Source of the DNA: DASSFZ01 sp036514635 | GTDB lineage: Bacteria; Chloroflexota; Anaerolineae; Fen-1058 | DNA: 12,745 nt | Direction of reading: 5' to 3' | Assembly: GCA_036514635.1 (NCBI GenBank) | Contig: DATBWU010000237.1 | Coordinates: forward strand, 1-12,745 | Part shown: in pieces, positions 1 through 5,900 of the stretch | Numbering within the stretch: the first letter of the stretch is position 1 | Layout of the letters: every line of letters starts with the position of its first letter | The notes under the pieces: model-generated | Seen by the model: only the letters and a program-made list of their open reading frames with translations | Told to the model about the DNA's origin: nothing | The model's database searches: none | Position numbers and translations under genes: made by a program

Positions 1-1
1 C

Positions 2-451
2 TTCAAGGGTGGCAAGAACTGGTATCAGCCCTACCTGGATAACCAAACCTGGGGCGCGGCGTTTCTCAGCGCGATCGGCGAAGTCGAGGATGCCCGCCGG
101 GCGCTGAGCTATGCGAATGCCGTGCTGCGCCTGCCCGCGCAAGGTGGACAGCTCTTCGGCTTCGATGGGCAAGGCGGCCCCTGGTCGGTCTGGAACGAGG
201 GAACCGCGCAATACGTCGCCACGGGCGGCCAGGGCGCGAATGACCTGATCCAGGAAATCCTGGCGCAGCAAGAGATAAACGGCGCGATGCCCGGCTCACC
301 CGACGAGTTCTCGGGTGGCGGCGTATGGACGACGCGCTGGCACGGCGTCGCGCCCACCGCGTGGTTGTATTTCGCCCTGACCTGCGAGCCGTTTCATCCC
401 AGCCCAATCCCTTGTTTCCGGCTGTATTTGCCAGCCATCCTGAAGAACTGA
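2..451 (+). CDS. C-terminal part of a probable secreted/surface protein (partial, 5' end outside window)
   Basis: The reading frame is open from the first bases to a TGA at 449-451, giving about 149 residues of a longer protein whose start lies upstream. The visible part is rich in Trp, Gly and aromatic residues (NWYQPYLDNQTWGAAF, GGPWSVWNEGTAQY, GGVWTTRWHGVAPTAWLYFAL). This fits the last helices of an alpha/alpha-barrel (six-hairpin-like) enzyme such as a glycoside hydrolase, but I do not recognise the family. After a short Pro-rich linker the protein ends in RLYLPAILKN. From memory, tails of the type YLP followed by hydrophobic residues and a Lys or Arg are common on exported Chloroflexota proteins, so an extracellular location is inferred. 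The short ORFs on the opposite strand here are shadows. Confidence is high that it is coding and low for function. Confidence 0.75.
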   Translation, partial: FKGGKNWYQPYLDNQTWGAAFLSAIGEVEDARRALSYANAVLRLPAQGGQLFGFDGQGGPWSVWNEGTAQYVATGGQGANDLIQEILAQQEINGAMPGSPDEFSGGGVWTTRWHGVAPTAWLYFALTCEPFHPSPIPCFRLYLPAILKN

Positions 452-494
452 ATCTCCTCGGACTATAACGGAAATCGAACCACCATACCGATTC

Positions 495-646
495 ACTGAC
501 TCACTGATTCGCTGACTCACTGATTCGCTGACTCACTGATTCGCTGACTCGCTGACTCGCTGATTCGCTGACTCGCTGATTCGCTGACTCGCTGATTCGC
601 TGACTCGCTGACTCGCTGACTCGCTGATTCGCTGACTCGCTGATTC
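495..646. repeat. Tandem array of 19 octamers, consensus RCTGAYTC
   Basis: Nineteen consecutive 8-bp units run without interruption, each of the form [A/G]CTGA[C/T]TC. Only two positions vary. Position 5 alternates mostly C then T, giving a 16-bp higher-order unit. Position 1 is A only in units 1, 2, 4 and 6 at the left end and G in all later units. Traces continue on both sides: ATTC at 491-494, and GTTTATCC then GCTGCCTA at 647-662, where the array meets the stop codon of the minus-strand phosphatase gene. The period is not a multiple of three and both flanking genes end outside it, so it is not coding. It fills the gap between two convergent gene ends (451 and 660). No spacers occur, so it is not CRISPR. 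Confidence 0.95.
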
Positions 647-659
647 GTTTATCCGCTGC

Positions 660-3488
660 CTATTCGTTGACCCGTTTCACCACCACCAGCGTGATGTCGT
701 CGAACGGCTGCTCGTCGCCCAGGTGCGTCCGCAGCGCCTGCCGGATCGCCCGCACGATGTCGTCGGCTCCGTAGTGCTGATGATCCAGCACACAACGCCC
801 CAGCCGCTCCAGACCAAATTCGTCGTTCGCCGAGTTGAGCGCCTCGGTGAGGCCGTCGGTATACAACACCAGCACATCGCCCGGCTCGGCGATGAGCGAC
901 TGTTCGACAAACGTCGCATTCGGCACCACGCCCAGCGCGATGCCGTGCTCCGAGAGATACTCGATCGACGCACGGGCTGCGCGCACGAGCAGCGGCGGAT
1001 TGTGGCCGGCGTTGGCGAAGTCGATCCGCGCCGTGGCGGGATCGACGACCATGTAGAAAATCGTCACGAACAGATCCGATCGCACGTCGTTGAGGATCAG
1101 ATCGTTCGTGCGCATCAACGCTTCGGATGCGGTTCGGCCGCCGATCGCGACGGCGCGCAGCAACGTGCGGGTCAACGCCATGAACAAGGCCGCGCCGACG
1201 CCCTTGTCCGCCACATCGGCGATGACGATACCCATTCGCTCGTTGCCATCGCGAAACGAAATGAAGTCGTAGAAATCGCCGCCCACTTGGCGCGCTACGC
1301 GCCAGAACGCGGCGATCTCCCAGCCGGGCAGCGTCGGGCAGCGCTCGGGCAGGAAACTCTCCTGAATCCGTCGCGCGAGCTGCAGTTCCTGCTCCAGCCG
1401 CTGGCGGGCCGCCGCCTCTTCCACCAACTGCGCGTTGACGACGGCCATCGCCGTCTGGCTGGCAATCCCGGCCAGGATGTTCGATCGGCGCGAGTCGAAC
1501 TCCAATCCCTGCGTGTCGCCGTCGATCGCGATCACGCCGACCACATCGCCTTTCGCCACCAGTCCCCACGCCGCCGGCGCGCGCAGCCCCAGACTCTCGA
1601 TGATCGAGGGCGGAACCAGCACACGGCCTTCGTCCATGTGCCATTCGTCCCCGGGCACACTCAGCGACGTGAACGTGCTCAACCGATCGCGCGGCACGCC
1701 ATAAGCCTCGCCGACGACGAAGACGTTGCGCCGTTTGTCGTAGAGGAAGATCAGGCAGGCTTCGACCCCGACGAGCAGCGGCGTCAACCGGACGACGGTT
1801 GCCAGGATGTCGCGCAGATCGGTCTGCGATCCGACCGCCTCGGCTACCTGCAACAACGCCATGTTGACCCAGGCTTCTTCGCGCTGCGAGGCAAGCAGGT
1901 GCGCCGATTCGATCGCCAGCGCGGCTTGATTAGCGATGCCCGTGATCAACGCCGCCTTGCGCGTAGGGAGTTGGCTGCCCTCCGGCGACCCGACGAGCAT
2001 GACGCCGGCCCGCTCGCCGCGCGCGAACAGGGGCAGCGCCAGCGTCGGCCCCGGGCCGAATGCCTCGGCCAGCCAGCCTTGCGGCGCTTCGATCTGCAAC
2101 GCCTGATTCCTCTCTTCGGCCGCGCGCATTTCCAGCCAATCGTCATCGGTCACGCGCAGCGCGGCGAAGATCGGTTCGCGTTCGCCCAATCCATACGAGC
2201 TGACCGCGCGAAATTCCGCCCGCGCCGCGTCCCACAACAGGATGCCGCAGCGATCGACACCCGACAGCATCGGCGTGATGCGTGCGACGGTTTCCAGCAC
2301 CTCGTCCAAACTGGACGCCTGCGCGGTCGCCTCGGCCACCTGCAACAACGCCGTGCTGATCCACGCCTGCTCGCGCTCGGCGGCATACAGGCGCGCTTCG
2401 TGCGTGGCGATCGCGACCTGATCGGCCAACGTGCGCAGGATGAAGCTGTCCTCTTGTGTGAACGAGTTGACTTCGCTGCTCTCCACGTCGAGCGCGCCCA
2501 GAATCTGCCGGCCGAAGATCAACGGCACGGCCAGTTCCGATCGCGTTTCCGGCAGCGAAGCCACGGGTCGATAGTTCAGATCGTGGGACACATCGTTGAT
2601 CAGCAGCGGCTCGCCGGTCTGCACGACCGCGCCGATGATCCCCTGCCCCACCTGCACGCGGCGATCGCGCATCGCCGGAGCCGTCGCGCCGGCGAACACC
2701 AGATCGTCGCCGTCGTCTTCGCGCAAAACCACGGCGACGAAGTAATAGTTGAAGTGCCACTGGATCAGCTCGACGACGCGCTCGAACAGCACATCCAGAT
2801 CGAGAATCGCCGCCACCTCGCGGCTCACTTCGCCGATGAGCTGCAACTGCGTCATGCGCCGCTGTACCGCCTCCAGCAGGCGCGCGTTGGCAATGACCGG
2901 CCCGGCCTGGTTCGCGACAATCGACAGCAGGCGCACGTGATCCTCGTTGAAGGCGTGAGGCTGATGGCTCTGAATCGAGACTGCGCCCACCACGTCTTCA
3001 CCGGCGATGATCGGCACGAACACCGCCGATCGCGGCGGATGGTCGTCGAGGTAGCGAGGCGGCGCCGGCAACGCGTTCCTTTCGCGCTCGAAGTCGTGCA
3101 CCAGCAGCGGCTGCTTCGAGTCGCGCAGCCAGCCGATCAGGCCGCCGTTGTGCGACAGGTCAAACTTGCTCGGCAGTAGGCGCTCCCCGTCACGCAGCCG
3201 GATGCGAATGTCGTAAAGCGTGTCCTCGAACAGCCCGATCTGGAACGAGCGCGTATCGACGATCTGCGACACCTTGCGATAGATCAACTCGCACAGCGAT
3301 TCCACGTCGAGGCGCGAGCGCGCGATCGATCGGCTCATGTCGGCCAGCGCTTCCAGTTCGCGCGCGCGCTGTTCGAGCGTGCGGCGCGACTCGATGCGGC
3401 GGCGCAGCAACCAGACAAGCGCTGCCAGCGCCGCTACGCCGATGGCGAAGAGAACCAGCATCCCATCTTGTGAGACAGAGAAGGGCAT
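660..3488 (-). CDS. Membrane-anchored four-GAF SpoIIE/PP2C-type serine phosphatase
   Basis: This 942-residue protein begins with one membrane segment (about residues 9-28), followed by a basic coiled-coil stretch (29-50). Four GAF sensor domains follow, at about 47-205, 215-367, 378-532 and 543-688. A linker (697-713, QLARRIQESFLP) of the type seen before RsbU-like phosphatases leads into a PP2C/SpoIIE domain (720-940). The metal-binding motifs look intact: GGDFYD (736-741), IADVADKG (756-763, D758), NAGHNPP (826-832), LYTDGLTEA (875-883) and FDDITL (929-934), so it should be active, probably on a phosphoserine anti-sigma-factor antagonist. No such partner lies in the window. GAF3 and GAF4 are an internal duplication. 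The ATG at 3488 was chosen because it precedes the membrane segment; the frame stays open to 3611, but that extension runs into a palindrome element. No Shine-Dalgarno sequence precedes this ATG. Confidence 0.93.
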   Translation of the reverse strand: MPFSVSQDGMLVLFAIGVAALAALVWLLRRRIESRRTLEQRARELEALADMSRSIARSRLDVESLCELIYRKVSQIVDTRSFQIGLFEDTLYDIRIRLRDGERLLPSKFDLSHNGGLIGWLRDSKQPLLVHDFERERNALPAPPRYLDDHPPRSAVFVPIIAGEDVVGAVSIQSHQPHAFNEDHVRLLSIVANQAGPVIANARLLEAVQRRMTQLQLIGEVSREVAAILDLDVLFERVVELIQWHFNYYFVAVVLREDDGDDLVFAGATAPAMRDRRVQVGQGIIGAVVQTGEPLLINDVSHDLNYRPVASLPETRSELAVPLIFGRQILGALDVESSEVNSFTQEDSFILRTLADQVAIATHEARLYAAEREQAWISTALLQVAEATAQASSLDEVLETVARITPMLSGVDRCGILLWDAARAEFRAVSSYGLGEREPIFAALRVTDDDWLEMRAAEERNQALQIEAPQGWLAEAFGPGPTLALPLFARGERAGVMLVGSPEGSQLPTRKAALITGIANQAALAIESAHLLASQREEAWVNMALLQVAEAVGSQTDLRDILATVVRLTPLLVGVEACLIFLYDKRRNVFVVGEAYGVPRDRLSTFTSLSVPGDEWHMDEGRVLVPPSIIESLGLRAPAAWGLVAKGDVVGVIAIDGDTQGLEFDSRRSNILAGIASQTAMAVVNAQLVEEAAARQRLEQELQLARRIQESFLPERCPTLPGWEIAAFWRVARQVGGDFYDFISFRDGNERMGIVIADVADKGVGAALFMALTRTLLRAVAIGGRTASEALMRTNDLILNDVRSDLFVTIFYMVVDPATARIDFANAGHNPPLLVRAARASIEYLSEHGIALGVVPNATFVEQSLIAEPGDVLVLYTDGLTEALNSANDEFGLERLGRCVLDHQHYGADDIVRAIRQALRTHLGDEQPFDDITLVVVKRVNE

Positions 3489-3494
3489 ACGGTT

Positions 3495-3500
3495 ATTATA
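3495..3500 (-). promoter_or_regulatory. -10 box (TATAAT) for the phosphatase gene; possible leaderless start
   Basis: On the minus strand a perfect TATAAT is followed by six bases (AACCGT) and then the ATG at 3488. With normal -10 geometry, transcription would begin at or within a base or two of the A of the start codon, giving a leaderless mRNA. This fits the absence of a ribosome-binding site. No convincing -35 box is seen at 16-18 bp spacing. Confidence 0.6.
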
Positions 3501-3566
3501 CTGGATGTCTTGTGTCTTGGCCCTCAGGGCCTTTCCAAAGTCAGGCGCTGCACCGCGGCCGGGAAC

Positions 3567-3677
3567 GCCGGACGGTGAACCGTCCGGCTGAAAGCGTGGA
3601 AGCCCGGTCAACCGGGCTACCGGTCAATCGGCTTCAGCCGATTTCCACACTTTCAGCCCGGAGTTTGAACTCCGGGC
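3567..3677. repeat. Modular inverted element: four TNNA-loop hairpins around a shared stem (element A)
   Basis: The parts tile without gaps. Hairpin P1 (3567-3588) has stem GCCGGACGG and loop TGAA. The left arm TGAAAGCGTGGA is at 3589-3600. Hairpin P2 (3601-3618) has stem AGCCCGG and loop TCAA. A spacer ACCGGTC spans 3619-3625. Hairpin P3 (3626-3643) has stem AATCGGC and loop TTCA. The right arm TCCACACTTTCA is at 3644-3655. Hairpin P4 (3656-3677) has stem GCCCGGAGT and loop TTGA. The arms pair with each other at 11 of 12 positions, and the whole is symmetric about position 3622. Mirror-image hairpins have equal lengths (22/22 and 18/18) but different stem sequences. The repeated CCGGGCGAC follows at 3672-3680 and 3682-3690. 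There is no T-run, so it is not a classic terminator. Its role is unknown. Confidence 0.88.
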
Positions 3678-3727
3678 GACCCCGGGCGACGAAAATGGGG
3701 AAGCCCCGAGCCTGCAATGGCGCGCAG

Positions 3728-3756
3728 TTGCGTAGGCTTTCATTCTGTGCTACAGT
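3728..3756 (+). promoter_or_regulatory. Candidate sigma70-type promoter for the receiver-CpaE gene
   Basis: A TTGCGT at 3728-3733 and a TACAGT at 3751-3756 are separated by exactly 17 bp, which matches housekeeping promoter spacing with moderate matches to both consensus boxes. Transcription would start near 3763. GCGAGG, a ribosome-binding site, follows at 3771-3776, five bases before the GTG at 3782. It lies between element A and the gene. Confidence 0.5.
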
Positions 3757-3781
3757 GTCGTAAACCCAGGGCGAGGACATC

Positions 3782-4942
3782 GTGGCCGAGAAGATCCTGA
3801 TCGTTGACGACGATCTCGAAAGCCTGAAACTCATCGGCTTAATGCTTCAGCGCCGGGGGTATCAGATCATCGCCGCACAGGGGGGTGCCCAGGCTCTCAG
3901 CAAGGCCGAGGCGGAGCAACCCGATCTGGTGATCCTCGACGTGATGATGCCGGATATGGACGGTTACGAGGTGACCCGGCGCATGCGCGCCAACGCCAAG
4001 ACCGCCCACATCCCGATCATCATGTTCACCGCCAAAACGCTCGTCGGCGACAAGGTGGCGGGCTTCCAGGCCGGTGCGGACGATTACCTGACCAAGCCGA
4101 TTCACCCGGCGGAACTGGCTTCCCGCGTGGAAGCGGTGTTGCTCCGCAGCTCGCGCACGCGGACCGAAACGGGCGGCCGCACGCACGCACGCATCGTCGG
4201 CATAATAGGCGTCAAAGGCGGCGTGGGGACGACCACGCTGGCGATCAACATGGCCGTCGCGCTGGCGCAGACCTCCACTCAAGACAACCCTCGCCGCGTT
4301 ATCCTGGCCGATTTGCATTCGAACGCCGGCGACGTGGCGCTGCAACTGAGCCTGACGCGCTCCGCCGGCTTGCCGACGCTCCTCTCGCGCAAGCCCGAAG
4401 AGATCAATGCGAAAGCTGTAGAAGCGATACTGGTCGGGCACGTATCGGGCGTGCGGATGTTGCTCATGCCCGGCGAGCAGCGCATCGACACGCAGCAGAT
4501 TTCGGGCGAGTATGCCGAGGTGATCATCCACCACCTGGGCAATCTAGGCGACGTGGTGGTGCTCGATCTCGGATCGCGCCTGGACGAAGGCGTAAAGAGC
4601 GCGCTTCCATTGTGTTCGCGTCTGGTGATCGCGCTGGAGCCGCAGCGCACGGCGGTTCTGTCGGCGCAGGCGCTGATCGAGCGCGTGGAAGGCATGGGCG
4701 TCGGGCCGGATCGCCTGGTGACCGTGGTCGTCAACCGCTCGCCCTCGGCTTCGACGCTGAGCAAGAGCACGATCGAAGGCCTGTTGGGGCGCGACGTGGT
4801 CGCCATCATTCCGCCCGGACCCGAAGTCGCTTTCCAGGCGTTGGAGCAGGGCCAGCCGATCATCATGGTGCAGCCCGGCAACATCGTCTCGGATCAGTTC
4901 CGCGAACTGGCGCGCTTCGTGACGCTGGGGCCGGCCAACTGA
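3782..4942 (+). CDS. Response-regulator receiver fused to a CpaE/TadZ-like MinD-family ATPase
   Basis: The protein has 386 residues. Residues 3-123 form a CheY-like receiver with the acidic pair D9/D10, phosphoacceptor D53 (ILDVMMPDMDG), switch T83 and K105 (TKP). After a short basic linker comes a MinD/ParA-superfamily ATPase domain (138-386) with the deviant P-loop GVKGGVGTTT (143-152). Signature lysine K145 is kept, while the usual GK lysine is replaced by T150, as is typical of CpaE/TadZ. ADLHSNAGDVALQL (176-189) matches the CpaE family. CpaE/TadZ proteins place Tad pilus machinery at the pole, but no other tad/cpa gene lies here, so this copy is an orphan or regulates something else. The GTG start has GAGG five bases upstream. 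A sir2 gene follows 29 bp downstream, so the two may be cotranscribed. Confidence 0.93.
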   Translation: MAEKILIVDDDLESLKLIGLMLQRRGYQIIAAQGGAQALSKAEAEQPDLVILDVMMPDMDGYEVTRRMRANAKTAHIPIIMFTAKTLVGDKVAGFQAGADDYLTKPIHPAELASRVEAVLLRSSRTRTETGGRTHARIVGIIGVKGGVGTTTLAINMAVALAQTSTQDNPRRVILADLHSNAGDVALQLSLTRSAGLPTLLSRKPEEINAKAVEAILVGHVSGVRMLLMPGEQRIDTQQISGEYAEVIIHHLGNLGDVVVLDLGSRLDEGVKSALPLCSRLVIALEPQRTAVLSAQALIERVEGMGVGPDRLVTVVVNRSPSASTLSKSTIEGLLGRDVVAIIPPGPEVAFQALEQGQPIIMVQPGNIVSDQFRELARFVTLGPAN

Positions 4943-4971
4943 CGGAGGCGCGGCAGCCACCTTCATCATCG

Positions 4972-5745
4972 ATGCCAGACCTGATTGAGCAAGCGGCCCA
5001 CATCCTGCGCCATGCCCGCTATGCGGTCGCCTTGACCGGAGCGGGTATCAGCACACCCTCCGGCATCCCCGACTTCCGCAGCGAGCGCACCGGCCTGTGG
5101 GCATCGGTGAACCCGATGGAAGTCGCGTCGATTTACGCCTTTCGCGAGAACCCGGCGCGCTTCTTCCAGTGGATCCGCCCGCTGGCCGCCTCGATTCACG
5201 ACGCGCGGCCCAATCCGGCTCACGTCGCGCTGGCGCACCTGGAACGCGCCGGCATCATTCGCATGGTGATCAGCCAGAACATCGACGGCTTGCACCAGCG
5301 GGCCGGCTCGGTGAACGTGGCCGAGGTGCACGGCCACATTCGCGAGGCGACGTGCATGCACTGTTTTCACGTCGCGCCATCCGACGGGTATCTGGAGAAA
5401 TTCATCGCCGACGGCGAGACACCGCGCTGCCCGATGTGCGGCGGCGTGCTGAAGCCGAACGTCACACTCTTCGGCGAGGCGCTGCCGGCGCAGGCGATGC
5501 TCATATCGATTCAGGCGGCGCGCAAGTGCGATGTGATGCTGATTGCCGGATCATCCTTGGAAGTCTCGCCTGCCGCCGATCTGCCCAACCTGGCATTGAC
5601 CCATCACGCACAGATCATCATCGTCAACCTGAGCGTAACTTACCTGGATGCCCGGGCTAACGTGCTGATTCGCGGCGACGTAGCCGAGATATTGCCGGAC
5701 ATCGCCGCCCATCTGGGCGTTGCACCGGCACCCGAGTCCGTTTAG
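4972..5745 (+). CDS. NAD-dependent protein deacylase, Sir2 family
   Basis: This 257-residue protein has full sirtuin architecture. The NAD-binding loop is GAGIS (23-27) with GIPDFRS (31-37). QNIDGLHQRAG lies at 102-112 and the catalytic histidine is H120 in EVHGH. A Cys4 zinc site is formed by C128, C131, C153 and C156. NVTLFGE (163-169) and AGSSLEVSPAADLP (192-205) are also present. Length and motifs fit a complete, active cytosolic enzyme that removes acyl groups from lysines using NAD+. The pattern resembles the bacterial class U type (Thermotoga Sir2). The first in-frame start is the ATG at 4972; the frame upstream overlaps the ATPase gene and lacks sirtuin sequence. GGAGG at 4944-4948 is 23 bases away, too far to be an ideal ribosome-binding site. 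The TAG stop falls inside a sequence resembling the nearby MITE end. Confidence 0.95.
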   Translation: MPDLIEQAAHILRHARYAVALTGAGISTPSGIPDFRSERTGLWASVNPMEVASIYAFRENPARFFQWIRPLAASIHDARPNPAHVALAHLERAGIIRMVISQNIDGLHQRAGSVNVAEVHGHIREATCMHCFHVAPSDGYLEKFIADGETPRCPMCGGVLKPNVTLFGEALPAQAMLISIQAARKCDVMLIAGSSLEVSPAADLPNLALTHHAQIIIVNLSVTYLDARANVLIRGDVAEILPDIAAHLGVAPAPESV

Positions 5746-5763
5746 AGGCCTGTCACGCTCTTA

Positions 5764-5883
5764 GAGCCTGTCTGAAAAGTCCGTTACGGTAACCACCAAG
5801 TCACCAAGACGCCAAGCCTCTCCAAGTTTTCTTGGTGTTTCTTTGTGTCCTGGAGTCTTGGTGGTGAGTTTTAAGACAGTCTC
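5764..5883. mobile_element. MITE-like element, 120 bp, with imperfect terminal inverted repeats and TTA target duplication
   Basis: The left end GAGCCTGTCTGAAAAGT and the inverted right end GAGACTGTCTTAAAACT match at 14 of 17 positions. TTA flanks the element on both sides (5761-5763 and 5884-5886). A terminus starting GAG with a three-base TNA duplication is what I recall for the IS1031 group of the IS5 family, so a non-autonomous relative mobilised by such a transposase is the likely identity. It has no ORF. The interior is itself a long hairpin built of CACCAAG-type units. It lies between sir2 and the histidine kinase, ending 17 bp before the kinase start. Confidence 0.75.
5792..5865. repeat. 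Long hairpin of CACCAAG-type units inside the MITE
   Basis: The left half reads ACCACCAAG, TCACCAAG, ACGCCAAG, CCTCTCCAAG (5792-5826). After TTTT, the right half mirrors it as CTTGGTGT, TTCTTTGTGT, CCTGGAGT, CTTGGTGGT (5831-5865). The outer nine bases pair perfectly (5792-5800 with 5857-5865) and the apex CCAAG-TTTT-CTTGG also pairs. Each arm is thus an 8-10 bp tandem phrase as well as one half of a palindrome. Confidence 0.85.
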
Positions 5884-5900
5884 TTAGCGAGAGGTTAAAG

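Noticed and set aside
495..646. CRISPR array
   Set aside because: The units are 8 bp with no spacers and no cas genes are present.
723..3179. An 818-codon open frame on the plus strand opposite the phosphatase gene
   Set aside because: Its product is rich in Arg, His and Gln with no recognisable domain, while the minus-strand frame shows four GAF domains and intact PP2C motifs. Long antisense frames are expected in GC-rich genes.
3489..3611. Longer N-terminus for the phosphatase starting at 3611
   Set aside because: The extra 41 residues translate part of the palindrome element and a promoter-like TATAAT, and lack any domain.
3567..3677. Bidirectional Rho-independent terminator or riboswitch
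   Set aside because: The element lies between divergent genes, so there is no transcript to end, and no T-run follows any hairpin. No known riboswitch core was recognised.
3697..3707. GGGG-AAG-CCCC hairpin as another member of the modular elements
   Set aside because: It has a 4-bp stem and a three-base loop without the TNNA pattern or the flanking arm, so chance is enough to explain it.
4612..4971. N-terminal extension of the Sir2 protein
   Set aside because: The extension overlaps the receiver-ATPase gene in another frame, is low-complexity Gly/Arg/Ala sequence, and the sirtuin is already full length from 4972.
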